NCBI GenBank assembly: GCA_963705155.1
Contig: CAVPJC010000015.1
Coordinates: 104,886-168,885, forward strand
DNA from: CAVPJC01 sp963705155
GTDB taxonomy: Bacteria; Chloroflexota; Anaerolineae; Anaerolineales; UBA4823
Direction: 5' to 3'
DNA length: 64,000 bases
The position numbers and the translations under genes were made by a program. Of this stretch, positions 35,582-44,865 are shown piece after piece (within the stretch, counting starts at the first letter, position 1; every line of letters begins with the position of its first letter). Under the pieces are notes generated by a model. It was not told the DNA's origin. It was given only the letters and a program-made list of their open reading frames with translations, and searched no databases.

Positions 35582-37123
35582 ATGAGACGTTACCTTTACT
35601 TTGCAGTTTTCATTTCTGGCATGACCACCCTGGCGGTGGAGTTTTCGGCATCCCGGCTGCTGGGCAATGTTTTTGGCAACAGCAACGTGGTGTGGGCCAG
35701 CATCATCGGCCTGATCTTGCTCTACCTGACGGCGGGCTACTTCATCGGCGGGCGCTGGGCCGACCGCAGCCCGCACCACGCCACCTCTACACCGTGCTGG
35801 CGTGGGGGGCTTTTCTGGCGGGGATCGTGCCGCTCGTTTCAGGACCGGTGCTGCGCCTGGCGGCGGACGCCTTTGACGAGCTCTCGATCGGGCTGCTGCT
35901 GGGCTCGTTCACGGCGGTGCTGGTGCTGCTCAGCGCGCCGATGACGCTGCTGGGGTGCATCTCGCCCTTTGCCATCCGCCTGGCGATCGGCGACCCGCAG
36001 CAAGCCGGGCGCACCGCCGGGTTGATCTACGCCATTTCTACCCTGGGGTCATTCATCGGCACATTTTTACCGACGCTGGTGCTCATCCCGCTGGTGGGCG
36101 TGACGCGCACCTTCCTGGCCTTCAGCGGCTTCCTGCTGCTGGTGGCGCTGGGCGGGCTGTGGCTGGATGGCGGCTGGCGGGCGGCGCTGCGCCTGGCCTG
36201 GATGCCGGTGCTGCTGGCGCTGCTGGCGCTGGCCCTGACCCGCGGTGGGATCAAACAATCCGCCGGGCAGATCTACGAGACCGAAATCGGCCTACAATTA
36301 CATTCAGGTGCTGCAGCAGGGCGAGTACCGCATGCTGCGCCTGAACGAGGGACAGGGCATCCACTCGATGTACCATCCCACCCAGCTTGTTTTCAACGGC
36401 CCCTGGGAGCAGTTCCTGGTGGCGCCTTTTTTCAATCGACCCGAATACCGGCCCGAACAGGTGGAGCGCATTGCCATCATCGGGCTGGCTGCCGGCACCA
36501 CGGCACGCCAGGCCACGGCAGTCTTTGGGCCGCTGCCGATCGATGGGTATGAGATCGACCCGAAGATCATTGCCGTGGGGCGTGAGTTCTTTGATATGAA
36601 TGAGCCGAACCTGAACGCCATTGCAAAGGATGGGCGCTGGGGTTTGGAACACAGCGGGCAGCGCTACACCCTGGTGGCGGTGGACGCCTACCGCCCTCCC
36701 TACATTCCGCCGCACCTGACGACGGTGGAGTTTTTCAACATGGTCAAAGAGCACCTGACCGAAGATGGCGTGGTGGTGATCAACGTGGGGCGCTCGCCCA
36801 CCGACCGCCGCTTGATCAACGACCTGGCTGCGACGCTGCAGGTGGTTTTTCCGTCGGTGTATGTGATGGATGTGCCGGATACATTCAATTCGATCGTTTA
36901 CGCCACCCGTCAGACCACCAGCATTGATAACCTGTACAAAAACTGGCTGTATTTGAAGAGGCGCGGCGATACGCACCCGCTGCTGCTGCATGCCATCCAG
37001 GTGATGATTGCCAGCCAGCAGCCCACGCCGCAGGGCGGAGAAGTGTACAGCGATGACCGCTCGCCAATTGAGTGGGTGACCAATACCATGGTATTAAATT
37101 ACTGTGTTCTTTGGAGGCGTTGA
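35582..37123 (+). CDS. Membrane-fused spermidine synthase-like protein (two frameshifts)
   Basis: The N-terminal ~210 residues form several membrane helices: AVFISGMTTLAVEFSASRLL, VVWASIIGLILLYLTAGYFI, APMTLLGCISPFAIRLAI. The C-terminal ~280 residues match the spermidine-synthase fold: MLRLNEGQGIHSMYHP, RIAIIGLAAGTTARQATAVF, IDGYEIDPKIIAVGREFFDM, LVAVDAYRPPYIPPHLTTVE. The frame changes near 35785 and 36285. Proteins of this 'fused MFS/spermidine synthase' class lack proven polyamine synthesis in most cases. Start ATG at 35582 follows GCGGGAAACC. It is the first gene of the plus-strand group. Confidence 0.82.
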
Positions 37124-37132
37124 CGAGCTGAA

Positions 37133-37845
37133 ATGAATTCAAAACAATCTTCACGCGGGCTGCACAGGATTTCTGGGCTGGGTTGTTACCCTGTGCGTGC
37201 CGGCGGCGCTGGCGCTGACGGCAGTGCGGCTGCTGATTACACCCTATTACCTGATCTTCGAGTACAACACGCCCAATTTCCCGCCCGACCGTTACGGTTT
37301 TACCCAACAAGACCGCCTGCACTGGGGGACATTTGCGGTGGATTACCTGGTGAATGACGCCGGGATTGAGTACCTGGGGGATCTGCGCTTCCCGGAGGGC
37401 CAGCAGGCGCCGCCCGAAATCGTGCCAGTTCATGGAAGACTGCACACGGCTGTACAACGACCGCGAGCTGGGGCATATGTTGGATGTGAAGAATGTGGTC
37501 CAGGCGGCGTTGAAAGTGTGGTATGGCTCGGTGATTGTGTTAGCGGTGTTGTGGGTCTGGTCGGGCCGCAGCGGCTGGAGCGCAGATTACCGGCGCGGGC
37601 TGCGGCGCGGCGGCTGGCTGACCGTATTCCTGCTGGGTGGGATCATTTTGTTCGTACTGCTTGCGTTTGGTGTGATCTTTGTGGCGTTTCACCAGGTCTT
37701 CTTTGAATCGGGCACCTGGACGTTTTTCTATTCCGATACGTTGATCCGGCTGTTTCCGGAGCGTTTCTGGCGGGATACATTTATTGCTGTGGGTGTCCTG
37801 GCGGGCGGGGCCGGGCTGTTGCTCGGCCGGTTTGTTAAAGAGTAG
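37133..37845 (+). CDS. DUF1461 / TIGR01906-type integral membrane protein (two frameshifts)
   Basis: Pieces in successive frames: FLGWVVTLCVPAALALTAVR, EYNTPNFPPDRYGFTQQDRL, then MEDCTRLYNDRELGHMLDVK and VAFHQVFFESGTWTFFYSDT followed by LIRLFPERFWRDTF. The last two are characteristic of the TIGR01906 membrane family, whose function is unknown. The frame changes near 37172 (one extra base would explain it) and 37425. Four or five helices, about 237 residues. It is 9 bp from the previous gene and 47 bp before sppA. Confidence 0.8.
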
Positions 37846-37892
37846 GGCGGCGTGCGCCTGCCTGCCGTCTGTTTGGATGGGAAGGAACTGAT

Positions 37893-38792
37893 ATGAGCCT
37901 GATGGAAGATACCCGGATAGAACCGGCAAAACCAGGAGCTTCCTGGCTGCGCGGCCTGGCGAGCGTGATACTTCTGGTTGTTCTGCCGCTGGGCCTCGGG
38001 GTGCTGCTGGCAAGAGCGCTGGTCGCCCGGCCTGCAGTGGGCGTTATCCGCCTGAACCAGGACATCTGGTCGGGGTCGGCGGAATACCTTCGCCTGCAGG
38101 TGGATGAAGCCCGGCTGGACCGGCGCATCCGCGCGGTGGTGGTGCAGATCGACAGCCCCGGCGGGGAAGTGGTGGCAACGCAGAACATTTACCTGGCGCT
38201 GCAGGATTTACGCCGTGAGATGCCGGTGGTGGGCTCGATCGACAGCATCGCGGCCAGCGGCGGTTTTTACGCCGCCATGGCTACAGAACCGATCATTGCC
38301 CGCCCATCGTCAGACGTGGGCAATGTGGGCGTGTGGAGTTATATCCCGCCCACACTGGGAGTGGACGATGTGGTCCTGGCAAGCGGGCCTTTCAAGCTCA
38401 CCGCCAGCAACTACGAAGAGTTTCTAAAAGACCTGGAGGGTATCCGGCAGGAATTTGTGGCCACGGTGACCGGTCAGCGCGGCGACCGTCTGCTGATCTC
38501 GCCGTTGGAGCTTTCCAAAGGGCTGCTCTATCCCGGCCGGCAGGCGCTGGCGCTGGGTCTGGTGGATGCCGTTGGAAGCCAGCAGGATGCTCTTGATAAG
38601 GCAGCCGAACTGGCAGGGGTTGCCCATTATGAAGTCATCGACCTGGGCCGGGTGGTGCAGGATAAATATTACAGCGGCCCGAACGGCAGCCTGCCCGATT
38701 GGAGCGGGGCGGCCAACCCCTACACCGGCCAGCGCCGGCTGCCGCCGGGGGTGTACTTGCTCTCCGATGTGCTCTTGGAGCGTGCCCCATGA
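37893..38792 (+). CDS. sppA: Signal peptide peptidase SppA-type protease (S49)
   Basis: 299 residues. An N-terminal membrane anchor (VILLVVLPLGLGVLLARALV) precedes one S49 domain: VVVQIDSPGGEVVATQNIYL, then SIDSIAASGGFYAAMATEPI with the nucleophile Ser, and SSDVGNVGVWSYIPP. The basic partner of the Ser/Lys dyad is expected in the following segment and I do not assign it with certainty. The single-domain length fits Gram-positive-type SppA. It cleaves remnant signal peptides or membrane proteins. The stop overlaps the next start by ATGA. Confidence 0.88.
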   Translation: MSLMEDTRIEPAKPGASWLRGLASVILLVVLPLGLGVLLARALVARPAVGVIRLNQDIWSGSAEYLRLQVDEARLDRRIRAVVVQIDSPGGEVVATQNIYLALQDLRREMPVVGSIDSIAASGGFYAAMATEPIIARPSSDVGNVGVWSYIPPTLGVDDVVLASGPFKLTASNYEEFLKDLEGIRQEFVATVTGQRGDRLLISPLELSKGLLYPGRQALALGLVDAVGSQQDALDKAAELAGVAHYEVIDLGRVVQDKYYSGPNGSLPDWSGAANPYTGQRRLPPGVYLLSDVLLERAP

Positions 38793-40857
38793 AGACGGCT
38801 GCCCGTATCTTGATCTTCCTGGTTCTGCTGGCAGCGCCGGCTGCCGGCCGCTTTCTCTGGTTTTACCACGGCGATTACCAGGCGCCGCAAATCGCCGCGA
38901 TCGATCCGCAGAGTATTCAACTGCCAGTCAGCCAATACCGGGTGTACGCCGACCATCCCACACCGGGCAGCGGGCGTGTGGTGCTCGATCTTTCGCACGC
39001 CAACAATGTTCAGGCCGATGATCTGACCCCGCTGCGCGAGCGCCTTGCGGCGCGCCAGGTGGATGTGAGCGTTTTTGATGGGGAGAATCGAGGTTAACCG
39101 ATCCGCTGCGCCGGGCGACGGCCTGGGTTGTGGTAGCGCCGACAATCAGTTACATGCCCTGGGAGGTGAGCGCCCTGCAGGAGTTCGTAGCCAGCGGCGG
39201 CAGGCTGCTGTTGGCGGCAGACCCGACACGCTTCGCAGCTTTTGATCCACTGGGGCTTTCTCCCGCGGAGAGCGCCTACCCGGCAGTGAACAGCCTGGCG
39301 AACGCTTTTGGCATCCAGTTTTATGATGATTACCTGTACGATCAGGCAGAAAACGCGGGCAATTACCGTATCGTGCGTTACAGCAGCTTTGCAGCGGGTA
39401 CGCCGCTGACCAGCGGCCTGGAAACCCTGGTGCTTCCGGCTGCCAGCTCGGTGCAGGCGCAGGCGCTGAGGCTGGTGGTGGGCGGCGAAAATACACGCTC
39501 CAACCGGCGCAGCACCACCACGACGCTTTCTCCAGCGGTGCTGGCAGGTGATGGGCGCATCCTGGCCCTGGGCGATGTGACATTTCTGGCCCCGCCGTTC
39601 AACACCCTCGAGGATAACGACCACTTTCTGAGCAACATCGCCGACTGGCTGGCGCAGGATGAGCGCCAGAGAGAGCTGCGCGATTTTCCGCTGCTTTTCA
39701 AAGGCCCGGTGAACCTGGTGCAATTACTGGATGATGCGCTGGATCCGTTCTTGATCGCCAGCAGCAGCCCGCTGTTTGACCTTTTCAAGCAGAATGAAGT
39801 CGAGCTGGCGATTGCCTCACCGGACGATGCCGGCGGTGAAACCATCTACGTGGGCACCTATGCCGGGCTGGAGGCTGTGCAGCCGATTCTGGATGCCGCC
39901 GGGGTGTCGGTGAACTTGCCCGCAGAAGATCCCGGAGCGGAAGACGACGCCAGCGCCGAGGCTGAAACCGGAATTTTGCAGGTGGAAGGGCTGGGACAGA
40001 TCCTGGCCGACGGAACCGGCCTGTTTGTGACCCGCCGGGAGGCGGATGGTTTGAAACTCGTCGTGTTGGCTGCCGATCAGGATGGCGCCCTGGAAATGAT
40101 GAGCCGGCTGGTTTTTGCGGACTTTCAAGGCTGTACCAGCCTGAAAGATGTGACCGCCTGCGCCGTTGGCGCGGCCGCGGCAGGTTTCAGCAACCAGCCG
40201 GATGAGCAAACCGGCGATGGCGGCGCTGGGAGCGGGAAGATCCTGATCATCAGCTTTGACAACCGGGCGGAAGGGGCGGGCACCAGCGCTGTGCAGTTGG
40301 AACGCGCCCTGGGCGCAGACTATGATGTCACCGTCTGGTCGCTGCGTGAAGATGGGCTGCCCGAAGAGAACGATTTGAGCGGGTACGATGCTTACGTCGT
40401 TGACAGCGGGGATTACGCCTTCCTGGATTCGGATATGGAGAGCTTCGGGGCGCTTTCGGCCATTGAAGGCAGCGTGATGTTTATTGGCGAGCAGGTCTTG
40501 CCGCCTCAGTTCTTTCCCGATAGGCCGCAGCCCCTGGAAGACCTGGAAGCGCAGGAGAGCAACCACCCCCTGGCTGATGGGTTCGAAACCGGGCAGGTGA
40601 TCCCACTTGCCGCCTCAAACAGCCGCGTGCCGGCGCTGGTGGCGTCTGCCGACAGTCTGTCACAGGCTGATGGTGGGCAGGTCGATGTCATCTTTTCCCG
40701 CGGACCGCAGAGTGCAGGGGCGGGCAGTCCGGTGGTGCTGGCGCGGGAAGAGAACGACCAGCGCATTGTGCTGGCGTTCTTTGCATTTTACCGGCTGCCG
40801 GAAGATCTGCAAGCGCAGTTTGCGCTGAATGCGGCGGCCTGGCTGGTTGGACGTTAA
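38789..40857 (+). CDS. DUF4350-like membrane-anchored protein (one frameshift)
   Basis: Signal-anchor ARILIFLVLLAAPAAGRFLW, then RVVLDLSHANNVQADDLTPL, TAWVVVAPTISYMPWEVSAL and FVASGGRLLLAADPTRF, the Rossmann-like GATase-related pattern of DUF4350/GldG-like proteins. The frame shifts near 39088 after VFDGEN. A later segment (KILIISFDNRAEGAGTSAVQ, YDVTVWSLREDGLPEENDLS, YDAYVVDSGDYAFL) repeats the same fold, so the ~690-residue protein seems to hold two such domains, exposed outside the membrane. No catalytic residues recognised. Translationally coupled to sppA. Confidence 0.65.
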
Positions 40858-40865
40858 AGGAGCGT

Positions 40866-41268
40866 ATGGGTAAACGCGCGACCGCCATCATCATCCGCAA
40901 CGGAACGGTTTTGCTCATGCGCCGCCAGAAGCCAGGCAAGGATTACTGCATCCTCCCGGGCGGCGGGGTCGATCTGGATGAGAGCTTTGAAGATGCCTGC
41001 ATCCGTGAAGTAAAAGAGGAAACCGGGTTGGATGTGACCAGCCTGCGCCAGGTGCGCATGTTCTACGGCCTCGGCGAACAGGACGCCTATTTCCTGGTCT
41101 CCGTGGGGCCGGGCGAGCCGGTGCTGGGCGGGGTGGAAGCCCGGCGGCACTCGCCTGAGAATCTGTACACCTTTATTTGGGCGGGCGACGGATGAATTTG
41201 ATAAAAATAATTTACTTCCGCTGGCAGCGCGGCGCATTTGTGGGGAAGTGCTGGAGAAACTCGCCTGA
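40866..41268 (+). CDS. Nudix hydrolase (one frameshift)
   Basis: AAAGGAGCGT precedes the ATG. The Nudix box is complete: GGGVDLDESFEDACIREVKE followed by ETGL. After RRHSPENLYTFIWAG the frame shifts near 41180 in a G-rich stretch and resumes as DEFDKNNLLPLAARRICGEV, ending at 41268; about 133 residues. The family hydrolyses nucleoside diphosphates linked to other groups; the substrate is not predictable here. It is followed by a strong terminator. Confidence 0.88.
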
Positions 41269-41284
41269 GATTTCAGCACAAGAT

Positions 41285-41313
41285 AAAAGCCGGGCCAGCG
41301 CAGCCCGGCTTTT
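41285..41313. terminator. Bidirectional terminator between the Nudix gene and the secreted repeat protein
   Basis: An 11-bp stem AAAAGCCGGGC/GCCCGGCTTTT with a 7-nt loop; the A/T ends supply a T-run on both strands. It sits between convergent genes. Confidence 0.85.
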
Positions 41314-41341
41314 GATTGGGTTCAGGCGATGCAGCCGCCGT

Positions 41342-41909
41342 CTAATTACACCACCACGTCCAGCGGGTCTGGCCGCGCAGAGTGACCGTGCCTGTGGCAT
41401 AGCCACCGCATCCGCCGGAAGTCGAGTAGTTGTACTTGCCTTTCAGCAACGTATGCTTGCTGGTTCCCGGCGGGGCCACCAAGGCTGTAGTTTGCCGGCC
41501 CGGTCAATGAAATATAGAGCGTCGAGCCTGTCGTGTTGTTTATGCTCAGTTTCGCTACCGGGCAGGATACGGTGTTGAATTTCTTGTTGCCGGTGAGATT
41601 GAGCGTTTTGGCTTTGTTGGCGCCGCAGGCCTTGTACTCGAGCTTGTACTTGCCTTTTTCAACCGTGTAGGTGGATTTTCCGACCGGAATGTTATAGAAG
41701 GTGTAATTCTTTGCCCCGGTCAGCGTCAACTGGGGGATCACCGCTCCGGTTTTGTTGGTGATTTGCAGGTTGATCGTGGCTGCCAGTGGGGCCACCAGAT
41801 CGCTTTGCACGGGGGCCAGGCCGGTGGTCAAGCCTGCCGGCGGCAGGCTCCAGGCAGAAACCAGTACCATCACAAGAAACGACATCAAAATTGTGCGGGT
41901 GAGTTTCAT
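41342..41909 (-). CDS. Secreted protein with two beta-rich repeats (one frameshift)
   Basis: ATG at 41909 follows GGGAGGG. A signal peptide (TILMSFLVMVLVSAWSLPPA) leads to two ~60-residue repeats. Repeat 1 has ITNKTGAVIPQLTLTGAKNY, VEKGKYKLEYKACG and KKFNTVSC. Repeat 2 has INNTTGSTLYISLTGPANYS, LLKGKYNYSTSGGCGGYATG and, after a frame change near 41475, RWTWWC. Each repeat ends in an aromatic/Cys motif and has a second Cys, so disulfides are likely. About 188 residues in total. I recognise no named family. It has its own promoter and is transcribed away from arsR. Confidence 0.75.
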
Positions 41910-41984
41910 AGCATTCCCTCCCATTGAATAGAGTAGATCGTAATCCGCCTGCGCGCTGGTCAGGCTGGTTGTCAATATACTCTC

Positions 41985-42013
41985 ACTATAGCAAACTAAC
42001 CCCCGGCCTTCAA
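41985..42013 (-). promoter_or_regulatory. Putative promoter of the secreted repeat protein
   Basis: Minus strand: TTGAAG at 42013-42008, 17-bp spacer, TATAGT at 41990-41985. The ATG is about 75 nt downstream. Confidence 0.6.
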
Positions 42014-42072
42014 GTGATAAATGTAACTCAAAGACCGGTCTGGCGATTTTTTTGCTTAACAAAATTGCAATC

Positions 42073-42101
42073 TTGACAGCCGGGGCGTTATATCGTAAAA
42101 T
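42073..42101 (+). promoter_or_regulatory. arsR promoter (consensus, leaderless spacing)
   Basis: TTGACA at 42073-42078, exactly 17 bp, TAAAAT at 42096-42101. The arsR ATG begins at 42110, so initiation 7-9 nt after the -10 box falls at or within 2 nt of the start codon. There is no ribosome binding site between. Confidence 0.75.
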
Positions 42102-42109
42102 TACGATAT
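42090..42109. promoter_or_regulatory. ArsR operator: perfect 20-bp palindrome over the -10 box
   Basis: ATATCGTAA-AA-TTACGATAT, two 9-bp arms around AA. It covers the -10 hexamer and the transcription start and directly abuts the ATG. This is the geometry of an autorepressor site for an ArsR/SmtB protein. Its core is repeated at 42481. Confidence 0.75.
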
Positions 42110-42442
42110 ATGGCAAAGCAGACCAATCTGACCCCCGAGAAGCAGCGCCTGGCTGCCATGCTCAAAGCGCTGGGCAACCCGGTGCGCTTCCAGATCGTGG
42201 AATTCCTGGCCAGCAATCAGATGTGCATTACGGCTGAAATTGTGGAGCATACCCCCCTGGCGCAATCCACGGTCAGCCAGCATTTGAAGGTGCTGCGTCA
42301 AGCCGGGCTGATCGAGGGCGAGATCGAGGGGCCGGCTACCTGCTACTGCCTGAACCCGGAAGGCTTACGCTGGTTGAAGGAGCAGATCGGAGCCTGGCTG
42401 ACGGTGTGCGAGGCGGAATGCCAGCCGCTGATCAAACTGTGA
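42110..42442 (+). CDS. arsR: ArsR-family repressor
   Basis: The 110-residue winged-helix protein has LAAMLKALGNPVRFQIVEFL, then the recognition helix AQSTVSQHLKVLRQAGLIEG and the wing GPATCYCLNPEGLRWLK. Cysteines occur at NQMC, in the CYC of the wing and in the CEAEC of the C-terminal helix. They are candidates for As(III) binding, although the classic ELCVCDL motif in the DNA-binding helix is absent. It is predicted to repress itself and the next gene through the palindromes at 42090 and 42481. Confidence 0.9.
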   Translation: MAKQTNLTPEKQRLAAMLKALGNPVRFQIVEFLASNQMCITAEIVEHTPLAQSTVSQHLKVLRQAGLIEGEIEGPATCYCLNPEGLRWLKEQIGAWLTVCEAECQPLIKL

Positions 42443-42480
42443 CACCGCCTCGGAAAACCAGCTTTTTTTTGAAAAGATTC

Positions 42481-42496
42481 ATCGTAAAAATGCGAT
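42481..42496. promoter_or_regulatory. Second ArsR operator copy before the methyltransferase-ArsM gene
   Basis: ATCGTAAAAATGCGAT matches the arsR operator core at 14 of 16 positions and keeps both ATCG/CGAT ends. A possible promoter (TTGAAA at 42469, GATAAA at 42494) overlaps it. AAGGAG at 42498-42503 is the ribosome binding site of the gene at 42510. Confidence 0.6.
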
Positions 42497-42509
42497 AAAG
42501 GAGAGCAAT

Positions 42510-43908
42510 ATGGTCACAACCAACCCGTCGAATCTGTATTTTGAACAGGTCGCTGGTCAATGGGACGCCCTGCAGGCCGGGTATTTTACCGGCGCCGTGC
42601 GCGAGTGCGCCATCCGCAAAGCCTACCTGCACCCGGAAATGGTCGTAGCCGATGTGGGGGCGGGCACCGGCTTTATGAGCCGCGGGCTGGCTCCGCTGGT
42701 GAAACAGGTTTACGCTCTGGATGGCTCGCAAGCCATGCTGGACGTGGCGCGCAAGAACCTGGAACAGTTTGACAACGTCGAATTCCGCCTCGCCGATGGG
42801 CTGGCGCTGCCCCTGCCGGACGCCAGCCTGGATGCAGTATTTGCCAACATGTACCTGCATCACTGCCCGGACCCGTTGGCGGCGCTGCAGGAAATGGCGC
42901 GCACCCTGCGCCCGGGCGGCAGGCTGGTGATCACCGATCTGGATGCGCACACGCACACCTGGCTGCAAACAGAAATGGCCGATGTGTGGCTCGGTTTTGA
43001 GCGGGCGCAGATTCGAGACTGGTTCGAACAGGCCGGGTTGGTCAACGTGATCCTGGATTGCACAGGCGAGAACTGCCAGGCAGAGTGCCAGGGCAGCGCG
43101 GGCGAGGGGGCGGATATTAGCATTTTTGTTGCCACGGGTACAAAGCGCATCCGTATGCGGGAAGCCGTTCAAGATAGTTATTCCGCCAGAGCCTTAAGTG
43201 AAGGCAGTTGCTGCGAACTCGAGCTGCTGCACCCCCGTAACGATTTCACTGGAAGAAGTGGCAGGAGGCTCGGTGGCCTGGAACAGCGGCTACACGCCCG
43301 GTGAAATTGCCGAAATACCGGTCGAAGCCGCCGAAATCTCACTGGGGTGCGGCAACCCGATTGCCATGGCCGGCCTGCGGCAGGGTGAGACCGTGCTGGA
43401 TATCGGCTCGGGGGGCGGCATCGATGTTTTCCTGGCAGCCAGGCGGGTTGGCCCGGGCGGGCAGGTGATCGGCGTGGATATGACCCCCGCCATGCTGCAG
43501 CGTGCCCGCAAAGCGGCCAAAAAGGGCGGCTTTACCAACGTCAAGTTCCGTCACGGTCACGCCGAAAGCCTGCCGGTGAAGGACGGCACGGTGGATGTTA
43601 TTATTTCCAACTGTGTGATCAACCTCACCGAAGATAAAGGCAAGGTGTTCCGCGAAGCCTACCGGGTCTTGAAAGATGGCGGGCGGCTGGAAGTGAACGA
43701 CGTGGTCTTCGATGGAGCAATCCTTCCGGCGCTGCGTACATCCGCGCTCGGGTGGTCGGAGTGCATCTCGGGGGCTTTGCCCGAGCAGGAGTATCTGGAT
43801 CTGGTGAAGCAGGCCGGCTTCAAAGATGCAGCCGCCCGGCGCAGCACCAGCGCCGGGGTATCAAACGGTGTGGCGGTTTATTCTGTGCAGGTTTCAGCCA
43901 GAAAGTAA
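42510..43908 (+). CDS. arsM: Two-domain protein: SAM methyltransferase fused to arsenite methyltransferase ArsM (one frameshift)
   Basis: Residues 1-210 are a class I methyltransferase (VVADVGAGTGFMSRGLAPLV, NMYLHHCPDPLAALQEMA). The frame continues without a stop into MREAVQDSYSARALSEGSCC, the start typical of ArsM, then shifts near 43205. The ArsM core follows: SLGCGNPIAMAGLRQGETVL, DIGSGGGIDVFLAARRVG, SNCVINLTEDKGKVFREAYR and ECISGALPEQEYL. The Cys of SNCVINL and of ECISGA and an N-terminal Cys are the expected As(III)-binding trio. About 465 residues if fused. ArsM methylates arsenite to volatile species; the first domain's substrate is unknown. A lost stop between domains cannot be excluded. 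Confidence 0.85.
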
Positions 43909-43922
43909 ACTGCCCGGGGAGT

Positions 43923-43965
43923 AAAACAGATGAGAGCCGTCGCAAAGGCGGCTCTCATCTGTTTT
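43923..43965. terminator. Bidirectional terminator between arsM and gpmA
   Basis: A perfect 17-bp inverted repeat, AAAACAGATGAGAGCCG at 43923-43939 and its complement at 43949-43965, with a 9-nt loop. T-runs occur on both strands at the stem base. Convergent genes flank it. Confidence 0.92.
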
Positions 43966-43981
43966 CAGGCGGTAAGGCAGA

Positions 43982-44728
43982 TTATCTGGCGGCGCCTTGT
44001 TTGGCGACCGCTTCGGCGGCCTTTTTCACCGCATCGGGATCACCCAGGTAGTAGCTGCGGATGGGTTTGAGTCGTCATCCAGTTCGTAAACCAGGGGGAT
44101 GCCGGTGGGGATGTTCAGCTCGGTGATCTCTTCTTCTGAGATGTCGTCCAGGTATTTCACCAGCGAGCGCAGGCTGTTGCCGTGGGCGGCGATGAGCACA
44201 GACTGCCCGGTTTTGACGGTGGGGGCGATAGTGCTGTGCCAGTAGGGCAGCATGCGCGCCACGGTGTCTTTGAGCGATTCGCTGCCGGGAAGCTCATCTT
44301 TGGTCGAGGCCGGCGTAGCGGCGGTCGAAGCGCGGGTGGCGCTCGTCGTCCCATTCCAGGGCAGGGGGCGGGGTGGCGTAGGAGCGCCGCCAGATCTTCA
44401 CCTGGGCTTCGCCATATTTGACGGCCATTTCAGCCTTATTCAATCCCTGCAGAGCGCCGTAGTGGCGCTCATTCAGCCGCCAGTGGCGGATCACCGGGAT
44501 CCACTCAATCTCCATGTCTTCCATGACGATCCACAGGGTTTTGATGGCGCGGCGCAGCACCGATGTGTAGGCAATATCAAAAGTGAAACCGGCTTCGCTC
44601 ATCAGGCGTGCGGCGGTGTGGGCTTCGGTCATACCCAGCTCGGTCAGGCCCACATCCGTCCAACCGGTGAAGCGGTTTTCCAGGTTCCAGGTGCTCTGAC
44701 CGTGGCGTAAAAGAACAACTTTATACAT
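43982..44728 (-). CDS. gpmA: 2,3-bisphosphoglycerate-dependent phosphoglycerate mutase (two frameshifts)
   Basis: Start ATG at 44728 with AAAGGA upstream. Catalytic His in VVLLRHGQSTWNLENRFTGW, Glu in RLNERHYGALQGLNKAEMAV, second His in VLIAAHGNSLRSLVKYLDDI, then IPTGIPLVYELDDD and a C-terminal SYYLGDPDAVKKAAEAVAKQ. The frame changes near 44310 and 44075, and the original frame is regained at the end. About 248 residues, the standard dPGM length. It interconverts 3- and 2-phosphoglycerate in glycolysis. Confidence 0.94.
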
Positions 44729-44775
44729 ATGGTTTTTATCCTTTCAGTGTCCGCCGGGGCGGTGATTTAATAAAC

Positions 44776-44811
44776 AAAAAGTCTCCCCGGAAATGGCGCC
44801 ACCGGGGAGAC
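44776..44811 (-). terminator. Terminator of the sugar-ABC ATPase gene
   Basis: A 10-bp stem GTCTCCCCGG/CCGGGGAGAC with an 11-nt loop, followed on the minus strand by five T. A weaker stem (AGCATC/GATGCT) lies between it and the stop at 44866. Confidence 0.85.
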
Positions 44812-44865
44812 GTAGGATCGCTTCAGCATCCTGGTTCCGGGCGCAAAAAGCCGCCCTGTAAGATG

